Shown in pieces: positions 53,728-64,000 of a DNA stretch of 64,000 bases. The first letter of the stretch is position 1. Every line of letters begins with the position of its first letter. This DNA comes from DATBLE01 sp963764565 (lineage in GTDB: Bacteria; Actinomycetota; Thermoleophilia; Gaiellales; Gaiellaceae), in the NCBI GenBank assembly GCA_963764565.1, contig CAVXTD010000001.1, forward strand, positions 77,467 through 141,466. Reading direction: 5' to 3'. The position numbers and the translations under genes were made by a program. Under the pieces are notes generated by a model. The model was not told the origin of the DNA. It did not search any database and saw only the letters and a program-made list of their open reading frames with translations.

Positions 53728-53832
53728 GCACCGCGGTCGCCGTCGAGGCGACCAGGGAGATCAGAACGTTCGGGTCTCGCCGCGCCGCGGGCGGCGAGAC
53801 CTCGAAGGCGTCCGGAGTGCACGGCTGTGCTC

Positions 53833-56607
53833 CTAGCCCCAGTCGGTCGTCGAGTTCCAGGAGGAGTGCTGCCGGAGGACGCGTTCCAGGCGGAGGATGC
53901 GTTCCAGGCCGAGGATGCGTTCCAGGCGGAGGAGGCGTTCCAGGCGGAGGAGGCGTTCCAGGCGGACGACGCGTTCCAGGCCGACGACGCGGAGTAGCCG
54001 GCGCCGTTCCAGGCGGAGGAGGCGTTCCAGGCCGAGGAGGCGTTCCAGGCGGAGGAGGCGTTCCAGGCCGAGGAGGCGTTCCAGGCCGAGGAGGCGTTCC
54101 AGGCGGAGGAGGCGTTCCAGGCGGAGGACGCGTTCCAGGCCGAGGACGCGTTCCAGGCGGACGAGGCGTTCAGGCGGTCGGCGGCCGCGCTCGGCGGTGT
54201 TGCCCGCGGCGTCCCAGGCGATCGCGGCCTTGTTCAGGGCGTCGAAGGTCGACTGGCGGACGAAGCCGGCCGCCCACATGGTCGCGGCCTGCTCCATCAC
54301 GATCGCGGCGTTGCCGTAGGCGCCCGCCGCCATCCAGGCGCGTGCGGCGAACTCGAGCGACACCGGCGCCCACTGCGGGAAGCCGGCCTTGGAGACGGCG
54401 TCCGCGGACGCGACCCAGGCGGTGGCGGCCTTGTCGAAGCTGCCGCCCGCCTGCGCGAAGTCGGAGCCCGCCTTGTCGTAGGCGACGGCGGCCTTGATGA
54501 AGTTCGCGCCCAGCGCCCACGAGTCGCCGGCGCTGTTCCACGACTTGGCGGCGTCGGCGAGCTTCCCCTGGCTCTCCTTGTCGACCGCGTCGTAGGTGAG
54601 CTTGATCGCGTCCTTGCTCGCGTTGGTGTTCAGCGCGGCGCTGTTCAGGAGGCCGAGCGCCGGGCCGGTCGAGGGAGCGAGGCCCTGGTTGGCCGACTGG
54701 ACGGGGCCGTTGTAGGCCAGCGCGGTGGCGAGGTCGAGCCCCGGCGCGCCCGTGGTCGCGGCGGCCTGCGCGACGGGGCGGCCCGAGGCGGCGAGCAGCC
54801 ACTTGATCTGGTCGGGGGTCAGGGCCGGGTTCTTCTGGAGCAGGAGTGCGACGGCGCCGGCGACCTGCGGGGCGGCGAAGGAGGTGCCGTTCGCCATCAG
54901 GTACCCGGGCTCGACGTGGTTCGCCGCGGGTGCGAGCGTGTCGAGCGTCGAGCCGGCCGGGATGTTCGAGACGATGTGGCGGCCGGGAGCGAGGATCTCG
55001 GGCTTGACGATGCCGTCGGCGGTGACGCCGGACGACGAGAAGCTCGCCACGTAGTCGTCGCTCGGATCGACGGTGTCGTTCGAGTCGGAGGCGCCGACCG
55101 TGATCACGAACGGGTCGTTGCCGGGCGCGTAGTAGACGGAGTCGGGGCCGTTGTTGCCGGAGGTCGTCACGACCACGATCCCGGCCCGCCAGAGCGCCTC
55201 CACGGCCTGGTCGAGGGCGCTCGTCTGGTACGAGCTCGGAACCGTCTCGGCCAGCGAGAGGTTGACGACGCGGATCGTTCTTGCCCGTCGCGTTCGCCAG
55301 GACCCAGGCGAGGCCGCTGACGATGTCGCTCGTGTAGACGCTGCCGTCGGCGCTGGTCACGTTGACCTCGTAGATCTTCTTCAGCCCCGGCGCGATGCCG
55401 ACGTAGCGGCCGTCCTTCGAGTGGGCGGCGAGCACGTCGCTGACGAAGGTGCCGTGTCCGACCTTGTCGATCAGCTTGTCGGCGCCGGGCTGGCCGGGGA
55501 GCGAGACCTGCTGGATCTGGCCGTCGTCGATCGCGTCCGCCTGCTTGTCGATGCCGCTGTCGAGGACGGCGACACTGATGTCCTTGCCGGTCAGGCCCTG
55601 CGCCCAGGCCGCGGTCGCGCCGCTGATCTGCGGGTAGAGCGTGGTCAGCTTCGGATACGGCGTCAGCGCAGGCGGCACGATCGCGGAGCCGTAGGTGACC
55701 GGGGCCGGTGCCGCCGTCGTGGCCGGCGTGGTTGCCGGCACTGACGTGGTGACGCGGTTGCGGGCGCGGTCGTCGCGGCGACGTGGTCGTCGTCGTCGGC
55801 GTAGTCGTGGTCGTCGCCGGATCGGTGGAGGTCGTGGTCGTCGCCGTGGTCGTGGTGTCGTCGGTCGTCTTGACGGGCGAGTCGACGACGACCGCCGTCA
55901 CGCCCGGCTTGAGACCGAGCTCGGAGAGGAGGGAGGCCTTGATCGAGCCTGCCTGCGGCTCCGATCAGCGTCAGCTCCTGGACATCGGTGGCGCCGACCG
56001 CCGTCAGGGCCGCGCTTGCGCCCGTGCCGTAGACGATCACACGGATGGCCGCATCGTTGTTCTGCGTCGCTTCTTGCGTGATCTGCGCGACCTGAGCGAG
56101 CGTCGGGTCGACGGTGGGGACGACGCTCGGCGGGATCGAAACCGACGCGGCCGGTGCGGAGGCAGCCACGGGGGCGGGCGCGGCCGGAGCGGCGGGCGCG
56201 ACCGGGAGCGCGACGGGCGGCGCGACCACCGGCTGCTGCGGCGCGGTCGGCTTCTGACCCTCGAGCGTGGCGGAGCCGATCGGCCGAGCCTGCTGCCGGG
56301 CCGCCTTCTCCGGGATCGCCCTGGTCACGACCCGCTGCTGGGCGGCCTTCTTCTGGGCTTCCTCGTCTTCTGCGCGGCCTTCTTCTGCGCGGCTTCTTCT
56401 GCGCGTCTTCTGCGCCGCCTTCTTCTGCGCCGCCTTCGTCGAAGCCTTCTTCGTACTCGCGTGCGCCTTCAGCGCCTTCGCCGGGGCGAACGCGCGCGCC
56501 GGCCTGGTGCTGCGAGCAAGGGCGCCCGCAGGGAGGGCGAGCACCAGGCTGACGGCGAGACAGACCAGGAGCCGCAGCGAGACGGGAGGCCGCGTGAAGA
56601 TTCCCAT
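53833..56607 (-). CDS. Secreted S8 subtilisin-like protease with W-N-A-S-S-A repeat tail (multiple frameshifts)
   Basis: ATG at 56607 opens MGIFTRPPVSLRLLVCLAVS, an export segment, followed by a Lys/Ala- and Pro-rich region and a prodomain-like part (AIRVIVYGTGASAALTAVGA). A Thr-rich linker precedes the protease. The S8 triad is Asp in VAVLDSGIDKQ, His in VGHGTFVSDVLAAH and Ser in MANGTSFAAPQVAGAVALL, all intact. Then comes an Ala-rich helical region with AWDAAGNTAE, and the hexapeptide repeat tail ends SSWNSTTDWG. At least five one-base shifts (about 55930, 55780, 55275, 54190, 53875) are needed. It is probably a cell-surface or exported protease. Confidence 0.82.
53883..54172 (-). repeat. 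18-bp tandem repeat coding for W-N-A-S-S-A units
   Basis: About sixteen 18-base units, all keyed by GTTCCA on the plus strand, encode W-N-A-S-S-A on the minus strand. Synonymous third-position changes (GCC/GCG/GCA, TCC/TCG) occur between units, so selection on the protein is likely. One unit is altered to W-N-G-A-G-Y-S-A. It is in the C-terminus of the S8 protease. Confidence 0.85.
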
Positions 56608-56729
56608 GGGCTTGTTCTGGTCGCAAAGGCCGTGCGAATCGTCACCATAAAGGGTGATTTCTCGGCTGGGCCGCAACTCGAGGCTGCGCGGTGCCGGGGG
56701 GTCGGACGGGCCGCGGTTACACTTCTGCG

Positions 56730-58390
56730 GTGACAGCGGCGTCCCTACGCGTGATCCCGCTCGGCGGCCTCGGCGAGGTCGGCAAGAACATGACCGTGTT
56801 CGAGCACGAGCAGGGGACACTCGTCGTCGACGCCGGCCTGGCGTTTCCGCGGGACGAGCACCTCGGCGTCGACCTCGTCCTGCCCGACTTCTCGTACCTT
56901 CGCGACCGGCCCGGGCAGGTGCGCGCGGTCGTGCTCACCCACGCGCACGAAGACCATGTCGGTGCGCTCCCGTACCTGCTGCGCGAGGTGAAGGTGCCGG
57001 AGGTATGGGCGACGCGCCTGACGCTCGGCCTCGTCAAGTCGAAGCTCGACGAGCACGGCCTGCGCGAACGCGTCCGAGCTGCGCGAGATCGACCCGGAGG
57101 GGCCGCCCGTCGACCTGGGGCCGTTCCGGCTCGAGTTCGTGCGGATGGCGCACTCCGTTCCCGACAACGTGGCCGTGATGATCGAGACCGACGCGGGCCG
57201 GCTCCTGCACACGAGCGACTGGAAGCTCGACCACACGCCGGTGGACGGCTTCCGGACCGACGTCGGCCGGCTGGCGGAGATCGGCAACCGCGGCGTCGAC
57301 CTTCTGCTCTGCGACTCGACGAACGCCGAGCGCGCCGGCTTCACGGGCTCCGAGCGGCTGGTCGGCGAGGCGTTCAGGCAGATCATCCCGCAGCGCCGCG
57401 GGCCGGATCCTGATCGCGTCGTTCGCCTCGAACGTCCACCGCATGCAGCAGGCGATCGACGTGGCCGCCCAGACCGGCCGCAAGGTCGCCGTCGTCGGGC
57501 GCTCGATGCGCAAGAACCTGAACATCGCCGGCAACCTCGGCTACCTCGAGGTGCCGGAGGGGACGGTGATCCAGCCGAAGGAGCTCGGCGGGTACGAGCC
57601 GGACGAGGTGCTGATCCTCTGCACCGGCAGCCAGGGCGAGCCGATGTCGGCGCTGACACGGATCGCCTACCGCGACCATCAGACGGTGTCGGTCGAGCGG
57701 GGCGACACGGTGATCCTCTCGGCGCGGCCGGTGCCCGGGAACGAGCTCCGCGTCCACGACACGATCAACCAGCTCTCGAAGGCCGGCGCGGAGGTGCTGC
57801 ACGAGGAGAACGCGATCGTCCACGTGTCCGGCCACGCGAACCAGGAGGAGATCCGCACCCTCTACGGCCTCGTCAGGCCGAAGGCGGTGATGCCGATCCA
57901 CGGCGAGTACCGGATGCAGGCCGCGAATGCCCGGATGGCGCAGGAGGCCGGGGTTCCCGCCGAGTCGATCGTTCTGGCAGAGAACGGCTCGGTCGTCGAG
58001 CTCCGGCCGGGCGGCGTTGCGATCGTCGACCGGATCGAGTCGGGCGTCACGCTCGTGGACGGGCTCGGCGTCGGCGATATCGGCGACGTCGCCCTTCGCG
58101 ACCGCCGGCACATGGCCGAGGACGGCGTCCTGATCATCGTCGCGACGCTCGCGAGCTCGAACGGCAGCCGGTCGGCCGCCGCAGAGCTGATCGCGCGCGG
58201 CTTCGCCGAGACAGGGCCGCTCATCGACGAGATGCGCACGGAGGCCGAGAGCGTCCTGCGCACGTGCCTGGCCGACGACGTCGTCGAGATCAAGCTCCTC
58301 CAGGAGCACCTGCACGACGGCGTCGGACAGCTCGTCTACGACCGAACGCGCCGGCGGCCGATGATCCTGCCCGTCGTCGTCGAGGTGTAG
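56730..58390 (+). CDS. rnj: Ribonuclease J (two frameshifts)
   Basis: Metallo-beta-lactamase/beta-CASP endo- and 5'-exoribonuclease. GTG at 56730 (VTAASLRVIPLGGLGEVGKN). Zinc site: VVLTHAHEDHVGALPYLL. Shifts near 57070 and 57405 are corrected to reach FVRMAHSVPDNVAVMIETDA, DLLLCDSTNAER and SNVHRMQQAIDVAAQTGRKV. The beta-CASP and later motifs include ILCTGSQGEPMSALTRIA, VHVSGHANQEEI and MPIHGEYRMQ. Length after correction about 553 residues. RNase J and PNPase together form much of the actinobacterial RNA decay machinery. Confidence 0.92.
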
Positions 58391-58530
58391 TGACGCTCGC
58401 TCCGCTCGCTTCACGGGGGAAACGGCCGGTTTCCCCCGTGGGCCCCCTTCCCAAAACCCGTTGCACTCCCGGCGAGCGGTCGTGTGCCGCGCCCGCCATG
58501 TCGGTCGCGGCGGCGGAAGGCCCTGGGACG
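58391..58530 (+). repeat. Dispersed GGGGGAAAC hairpin repeat, full copy B
   Basis: Begins right after the rnj stop: lead GACGCTCGCTCCGCTCGC, hairpin at 58412-58440 (CACGGGGGAAAC/GTTTCCCCCGTG, loop GGCCG), GGCCCCCTTCCC, spacer, and the tail GTGTGCCGCGCCCGCC from 58482. Nearest relative of copy D in the hairpin half and of copy A in the tail. Confidence 0.85.
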
Positions 58531-58565
58531 GGCTTCAGTCTGCGCCCGCTCTACGGCGGCCTCCG

Positions 58566-59114
58566 ATGAGCGTCGCCCTGGACGGCTGGGCGCGCGTGCT
58601 CGCGGGTAACGCCGCCGAGGAGACGACGGGCAAGCGTCTGATCTCTCAGCTCTCGGCCTGCGAGGTCGCGGCGCTGGCGTTCTGCCGGCTGCTCGAGCGC
58701 TGGGCCCGCGGCGACGCCGACCCGCCGACGCCCGGCGGCCGTCAGGCGGCGCTACGCCGGGCAGCCGAGCGCGCGGAGACCGCGCTGACCGGCCTCGAAC
58801 GGCCGCTCGGCCGCTACCTGCTCGAGCTCCAGTCGGAGCGGGCGGAAGGTCGCTCCTGGTACGGCGAGCCGGGCGCGGGGGAGCTGCGCGACTGGCAGGA
58901 CGTGCTCGTGCGTGCCGGGGTGAGCGTCTCGCCGGTGCGGGTCGCGCAGGCGTATCTCGAGCTGGCGGTGCTCGTCCGTGCGCTGGAGGGGCTCCGCTCC
59001 GCGGCCGACATCGGTTCCGAGCCCGACCGCTCGTCGCTCTGGGCCGGCCTCTTCGACCTGCGCGAGAACCTGCTCGGCCGCACGCTCGAAGACCTGCGCG
59101 CGATTGCCGCCTAG
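58566..59114 (+). CDS. Hypothetical helical protein between rnj and the ribokinase gene
   Basis: 182 residues from the ATG at 58566 (MSVALDGWARVLAGNAAEET); a longer frame upstream would translate the repeat and was rejected. The protein is almost all alpha-helical, with charged helices such as RRAAERAETALTGLERPLG and ARAGVSVSPVRVAQAYLELA-like segments. No membrane helix, cysteine pair or catalytic motif is seen. Not recognised. It ends 2 bases before the ribokinase frame, so co-transcription is likely. Confidence 0.6.
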   Translation: MSVALDGWARVLAGNAAEETTGKRLISQLSACEVAALAFCRLLERWARGDADPPTPGGRQAALRRAAERAETALTGLERPLGRYLLELQSERAEGRSWYGEPGAGELRDWQDVLVRAGVSVSPVRVAQAYLELAVLVRALEGLRSAADIGSEPDRSSLWAGLFDLRENLLGRTLEDLRAIAA

Positions 59115-59116
59115 CC

Positions 59117-59941
59117 GTCTCGATCGCGGTCGTCGGGTCGATCAACCTCGACCTCGTCGCCCGCTGCGAGCGGCTCCCGCGGCCCGGCGAGACGCTCACC
59201 GGGGCGACGTTCGAGCGCGTCCCCGGGGGCAAGGGGGCAAACCAGGCCCTGGCCGCCGCCCGGCTGGGCGCGGAGGTCGGCCTCACGGGTGCCGTCGGCG
59301 GCGACGCGTTCGCAGACGAGGCGCTCGCCCTGCTGCGCGAGGGAGGCGTGGACCTGACGCGCGTCGCTCGCACGGGCGAGCCGACCGGGGTGGCGCTGAT
59401 CCTCGTCGGCGACGACGGCGAGAACTCGATCGTCGTCGCCCCCGGGGCGAACGCGGCCGTCGAGGCGGGCACGCTCCCGGACGGCGGACGCCGTCTTGTG
59501 CCAGCTCGAGATCCCGGTCGAGACGGCGGTCGCGGCGGCCGCGCCAGGCGCGGTTCTTCTGCCTGAACGCCGCCCCGGCCCGGGCGCTTCCGTCCGAGCT
59601 CCTCGCAGCGGTCGACCTCCTCGTGGTCAACCGCTACGAGCTGGAGGCCGCCGGCCGCTTCGAAGGCCTGACCGCGCTGACGCTGGGCGCCGAGGGGGCG
59701 GTCCTGCTCGAGGGCGGCCGGGAGGTCGCGCGGGCGGCGCCGCCCGCCGTCGAGGCGGTGGACGGCACCGGCGCCGGGGACGCCTTCACCGCCTGCCTGC
59801 TCGTCTCGCTGCTCGAGGGCCGGCCGCGCGACGGAGGCGCTCCGCCGCGCGTGCGCGGCAGGCGCGCTCGCCGCCTCGCGCCCCGGAGCGCAGCCATCGC
59901 TGCCCACCGCCGCCGAGGTAGACGGGATACTGGGCGCGTGA
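59117..59941 (+). CDS. rbsK: Ribokinase-like PfkB sugar kinase (frameshifted, start unclear)
   Basis: Phosphorylates ribose or a related sugar with ATP. The first frame shows SIAVVGSINLDLVARCERLP, PGGKGANQALAAARLGAEVG and GEPTGVALILVGDDGENSIV. Later frames give CQLEIPVETAVAAA, NAAPARALPSELLAAVDLLV and DGTGAGDAFTACLLVSLLEG, where GAGDAF holds the catalytic Asp, and then EALRRACAAGALAASRPGAQ. At least three shifts (about 59490, 59545, 59835) are needed. No ATG, GTG or TTG precedes SIAVVG in frame; the codon there is GTC, one base from GTG. It overlaps the next gene by GTGA. Confidence 0.82.
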
Positions 59942-60864
59942 AGGTCGTCCTCGACTGCGACCCCGGCCACGACGACGCGATCGCGCTGCTGCTCGCACTC
60001 GCCAGCCCCGAGGTGGAGCTGCTCGGCGTGACCACCGTGCACGGGAACCAGACGCTCGACAAGACGACCGTGAACGCGCTGAAGCTGCTCGAGTTCGTCG
60101 GCCGCACGGAGATCCCGGTCGCCGCCGGCGCCGACCGGCCGCTGCGCCGCGAGCCGTTCGTCGCCGCCTACGTCCACGGCGAGAGCGGGATGGACGGGCC
60201 GTCCCTGCCGGCGCCGAGCGCGGAAGCCGGTCGAGCAGCATGCGGTCGACTTCATCGCCGAGACCGTCCTCGCCGCCGGCGAGCCGGTGACGCTCGTCCC
60301 GACCGGGCCGCTGACCAACATCGGGCTCTTCCTCGCCCGGCACCCCGAGGCCGCTGCCCGCGTCGAGCGGATCGTGCTGATGGGCGGCGCGATCGGAGAG
60401 GGGAACGTCACCCCGGCGGCCGAGTTCAACATCTGGTGCGATCCGGAGGCCGCCGACCGCGTCTTCATCGAGCGGCCTCGACGTGACGATGATCGGCCTC
60501 GACGTCACGCACAAGGCGATCGTCGACGTCGGCCCACGCGGACCGGCTGCGCGCCGCCGGCCGCGTGGGGGCGATGGTCGCCGAGCTGCTCGACTTCTAC
60601 GGCCGCTTCCACCGCGAGGCGTACGGCTGGGACGGCTCCCCGATCCACGACGCGGTCGCGCTCGCGTACGCGTTCCGGCCGGGGCTCGTCGAGACCGTTC
60701 GCACGGGCGTCCGCGTCGACTGCGGCGGCGAGCTGGGCCGCGGGCGGACGAACGTCGACCTGCGCGGCCGCGTCGGCTGGGAGCCGAACGCGACCGTCGG
60801 CGTCGACATCGACGCGGCAGGCTTCATCTCGCTCCTGCTCGAGCGGATCTCGTCGCTCGGGTGA
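59938..60864 (+). CDS. Inosine/uridine-type nucleoside hydrolase (three frameshifts)
   Basis: Releases base and ribose from nucleosides. GTG at 59938 (VKVVLDCDPGHDDAIALLLA); the Asp cluster binds calcium. After shifts near 60230, 60475 and 60535 the chain continues VTLVPTGPLTNIGLFLARHP, LMGGAIGEGNVTPAAEFN, MIGLDVTHKAIVDV and SPIHDAVALAYAF, all family motifs. Corrected length about 310 residues. With the ribokinase upstream it forms a nucleoside-salvage pair: ribose freed here can be phosphorylated there. Confidence 0.88.
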
Positions 60865-61698
60865 AGCTCGGCGTCATCACGCTCCAGAACGCGCCCTGGC
60901 CGGAGCTCGTCGAGCGCTGGCACCGACTCGAGGAGCTGGGCGTCGAGACGATCTGGGTCGCCGACCACCTCGGCCACGACGGGCTCGAGCCCGGCGAGCC
61001 ATGGTTCGAGGCCTGGAGCTGCCTGACCGCGCTCGCGTACGAGACCTCGGCGCCGCGGATCGGGCCGCTCGTCAGCCCGATGACGTTCCGCAACCCGGCC
61101 GTGCTCGCCCGGACGGCGCTGACGGTGGCCGAGCTCTCCGGCGGCCGGCTGGAGCTCGGCGTCGGCACCGGCGGGTCCGGAGTTCGACCACGAGCATCGC
61201 CGAGGTGCCGAGTGGCGACCCGAAGGAGCGCGCCGCGGCATTCGCCGCCTGGGTCGAGCGCCTGCTCGAGGTGCTCGGCGACGAGCGCTTCCACCCGAAG
61301 CGCGAGATCCCGCTGACGATCGCGGGCCGCGGCCCGACGATCCTCGGCGCTCGCCGCGCGTCACGCCGACCGCTGGAACACCTTCGGCGGCTTCGGCTCG
61401 ACCGCCGAGGAGGCAATTCGGCGTCGCGCGCGAGGACAACGCGCGGCTCGACGAGCTCTGCGCCGAGACGGGCCGCACCGTCGCTCCGCTCGGTGCTGCT
61501 CGGCTATCACGCGTTCGTCCGGGAGACGCCGTGGCGCTCGGACGAGGCGTTCGCCGACGTCGTCGGCCGCTGGGCAGGACGCCGGCTTCGACGAGATCGT
61601 CTTCTACTACCCGCCGGACACGGCGATGCCGGAAGGCACCGTCTCGCAGGGCGTGTTCGAGCGGGCGTTCACCCACCGCCGGCGCGGCAAAGGGTTAG
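60861..61698 (+). CDS. LLM-class F420-dependent oxidoreductase (several frameshifts)
   Basis: GTG at 60861 overlaps the hydrolase stop. It begins VKLGVITLQNAPWPELVERW, then VADHLGHDGLEPGEPWFEAW, LVSPMTFRNPAVLARTALTV and LSGGRLELGVGTGGSG. After shifts near 61185, 61345, 61425 and 61575 the frame can be followed through LTIAGRGPTILG, HADRWNTFGGFGSTAEEAIR, DNARLDELCAETGRTVAPL and FDEIVFYYPPDTAMPEGTVS. The exact end near 61698 is uncertain. It is the second luciferase-like enzyme of the window; its substrate is unknown. Confidence 0.8.
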
Positions 61699-61725
61699 CG
61701 CCACAAGCGTCGAAGTCGCCGCGGA

Positions 61726-63902
61726 ATGGCGCCGAGGAAGCGTCCGAGCAGGGCACGCCCGAAGACCTCGTCACGGGCCAGACCGCGTGCGCGCCGCAAG
61801 CCGCAGGCGCGCCGGCACCAGCATCCAGAGCTGATCGGCCTCGGCCTGGCCGCGTTCGGCCTCTTCATCGGCAGCGTGCTCTGGGCCGGCTGGAACGGCG
61901 GCTACGTCGGGAAGGCGATCGGCGACGGGCTGGTCGCACTGCTCGGCGGCACTGCCTACGCACTGCCGGTCGCGTGCACCGCGGTCGGCGCGCTGATGGT
62001 CGCGAAGAGCGACCTGCCGCGCTTCGCCCCCTTCCGCACCGGCCTCTTCATCACCGCGTTCGCGCTCGCGCTCGTGCTCGGTCAGGCGCGCGGCGGCTAC
62101 CTCGGCGGGGGGCTGGAGGCGGTCTTCGGCCGCCTGGTCGGCGCGACCGGCACGCGGCTTCTCGGCGGCTTCCTGCTGCTCGCCGGCGGCCTGCTCGTCA
62201 GCGGCGCCTCGGCCGGCGCGCTCCTGCGACGATCGGGCCACGCCGTTCGCAGCGCTGCGAAGCGCCGCCCCGCCCGTCGCGGCAGGCCCGCGCCGCCGGT
62301 CGAGCCCGTCTTCGATGAGCCGTCGGCAACCGCCGTCCGTGCTCCGGCAGCCACCCCGGTGGACGGCGTGCAGGACTTCCCGGACGTCGTCGAGCCTTCG
62401 CCGCTCCTCGTCTTCGAGGGGGAGACGGCCGAGGAAGCGGCTCAGATATCACTCTTCGACGTGACCGAGGCCGGCGACGACGATGCGTACACGCTGCCCG
62501 ACCCGGCGATCCTTCGCCGTTCGAAGGCGGCCGCCCGCGAAGGTGGCGACGGAGGTCGCGTTGCCGGCCTGCTCGTCCAGGCGCTCGCCAACTTCGGCGT
62601 GGATGCCACCGTGGTCGGCGAGATCTCGGGCCCGCGCGTCACCCGCTACGAGCTCCAACTCGCGCCCGGGACGAAGGTGGCGAAGGTCGCGTCGCTCAAG
62701 GACGACCTCTCCTATGCGCTCGCAACCACGGAGATCAGGATTCTGGCGCCGATCCCAGGGAAGCAGGCGGTCGGTGTCGAAGTGCCGAATCTCTCGCCGA
62801 ACCTCGTCACCCTCGGCGACATCTACGACGACCTGCCGGCGACCTCGAGCCCGCTCTCGGTCTGGCTCGGCAAGGACATCTCCGGCAACGCCGTCTGGAC
62901 CGACCTGGCGCGGATGCCGCACCTGCTGATCGCCGGTACGACCGGATCGGGGAAGTCCGGCTGCATCAACACGATTCTCAGCTCGATCCTGCTGCGTGCC
63001 ACCCCTGACGACGTGCGGATGATCCTGATCGACCCGAAGCGGATCGAGCTCGGCTTCTACGAGTCGATCCCGCATCTGCTCACGCCGGTCGTCTCCAGCC
63101 CGAAGACCGCCGCCGCCGCACTGGCGAACGTCGTCGGCGAGATGGAGCGCCGCTACGAGCGGATGAGCCGGTGCGCGCCCGAAGCCTGCCGGAGATGAAC
63201 CGCGCGCTCCGCGGCCGCGGCGAGAAGCAGCTGCCGTACCTGCTCGTCGTGATCGACGAGCTCGCCGACCTGATGATGATCTCGCCGCAGGAGGTCGAGG
63301 ACGCGGTCATCCGGCTCGCGCAGAAGTCGCGCGCGGTCGGCATCCACCTCGTGCTCGCGACGCAGCGGCCGTCGGTGGACGTGATCACCGGGATGATCAA
63401 GGCGAACGTGCCCTCGCGGATCGCGTTCGCGGTCTCCAGCCAGACCGACTCGCGGGTGATCCTCGACCAGGCGGGCGCGGAGAGCCTCCTCGGCCAGGGG
63501 GACATGCTGTTCAAGCCGCTCGGCACGTCGCGCCTTCAGCGCCTTCAGGGCGCGTATGTCAGCGAGGAGGAGATCGCGCTCCTCGTCGAGCAGTGCCGCG
63601 CCAGCGCGAGCAGGAGCTCGACGAGTCGCTGCTCGAGCCGCCCGAGCGGGCGCGTCGAGGACGCGGACGACGAGGACGGCGAGTTCGACCCCGACGAGGA
63701 TCCGCTGCTCGAGCGCGCGATCGAGATCGTCGTCCAGGCCCAGACCGCGTCGGTGTCGCTCCTCCAGCGCCGCCTTCGCGTCGGCTACACGCGCGCCGGC
63801 CGCCTGATCGACATGCTCGAGCGCCGAGGGATCATCTCCCCCTACGAGGGCTCGAAGCCGCGCCGGGTCCTCGTCGGCGAAACCGAGACGCTCGCGTCGT
63901 AG
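61726..63902 (+). CDS. ftsK: DNA translocase FtsK (frameshifted)
   Basis: Septum-linked DNA pump for chromosome segregation, about 725 residues. ATG at 61726 opens a basic tail and four membrane helices (LIGLGLAAFGLFIGSVLWAG, LVALLGGTAYALPVACTAVG, GLFITAFALALVLGQ, LLGGFLLLAGGLLVSGASAG). A linker follows, then the alpha/beta motor: Walker A AGTTGSGKSGCIN, LIDPKRIELGFYE, and after a shift near 63170 Walker B LLVVIDELADLMM and HLVLATQRPSVDVITG. Two compensating shifts lie near 63600 and 63650. The gamma winged helix ends it (SLLQRRLRVGYTRAGRLIDM). Confidence 0.93.
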
Positions 63903-64000
63903 GCCGGGCGGGCCAAGGCCCATCCGGCCGTGTCCGAGGGACAGTCCCTGGAACGCGAATGTGACCGGCTCTCCACGGAAGGGACACGGCTGGAACCGTC
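63903..64000. other. Terminal intergenic stretch with short inverted repeat
   Basis: No gene is supported after the ftsK stop. CCGTGTCC (63928-63935) and GGACACGG (63982-63989) are complementary, with GGGACAGTCCC between them. It may be a terminator or the start of another structured element cut by the window edge. Confidence 0.35.

Noticed and set aside
53883..54172. Possible CRISPR array or DNA satellite
   Set aside because: Units are directly adjacent without spacers and encode a steady hexapeptide in the protease frame.

Overview
The window looks like chromosome of a high-GC actinobacterium, most likely a deep-branching soil or aquatic lineage such as Thermoleophilia/Gaiellales. The lineage call is an inference. 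It rests on the uniformly GC-rich codon use, frequent GTG and TTG starts, the order ylxP-rbfA-nrnA-truB-ribF ... rpsO-pnp-M16-dapB-dapA ... rnj-ftsK, the F420-type luciferase-like oxidoreductases, PrkA, and a small membrane/stress-type protein. No rRNA operon, phage, IS transposase or CRISPR array was seen.

Layout. 1-3.0 kb: end of a C39-type peptidase, a GGDEF/HD-GYP protein and a small membrane/USP-like protein. 3.1-12.2 kb: a redox block with a propeller protein and a membrane protein divergent from a two-component system. It is followed by a small anchored protein, ApbE flavin transferase, a four-histidine ferric-reductase-like membrane protein, a NuoF-like/[3Fe-4S] ferredoxin fusion and a cupredoxin. 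12.3-20.1 kb: an accessory stretch with a zinc metallopeptidase, cupins, GFA protein, two secreted glycosidase-like proteins, an LLM oxidoreductase, a deleted Rieske oxygenase remnant and an Rpf-like protein. 20.2-22.8 kb: principal-type sigma factor, YjbQ and a G1 peptidase. 22.8-24.9 kb: a CAT-anticodon tRNA whose 3' end is duplicated about 2 kb away, bracketing one GGDEF gene. 25.3-33.7 kb: PrkA, an AIR-synthase-family protein, YebC and ruvCAB. 33.7-47.7 kb: recJ, rel, malQ, then the translation and RNA-processing genes ylxP, rbfA, nrnA, truB, ribF, rpsO and pnp, with gamma-glutamyltransferase on the opposite strand. 47.8-63.9 kb: MFS exporter, M16 peptidase, dapB-dapA, HD-GYP protein, a subtilase with a W-N-A-S-S-A repeat tail, rnj, a ribokinase/nucleoside hydrolase/LLM operon and ftsK.

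Two global signals matter. First, many genes, including usually essential ones (truB, rnj, ftsK), are broken by single-base shifts whose correction restores the full family sequence, so consensus sequencing error is more likely than decay. Second, several intergenic gaps are filled by copies of one dispersed structured repeat of about 140-180 bp, centred on a GGGGGAAAC/GTTTCCCCC hairpin.

The most interesting non-coding signals are that repeat family, the tRNA-bracketed 2-kb GGDEF cassette, a 166-bp terminal-inverted-repeat element, two competing hairpins in the rpsO-pnp leader, and a perfect hairpin that buries the start codon of the ferric-reductase-like gene.
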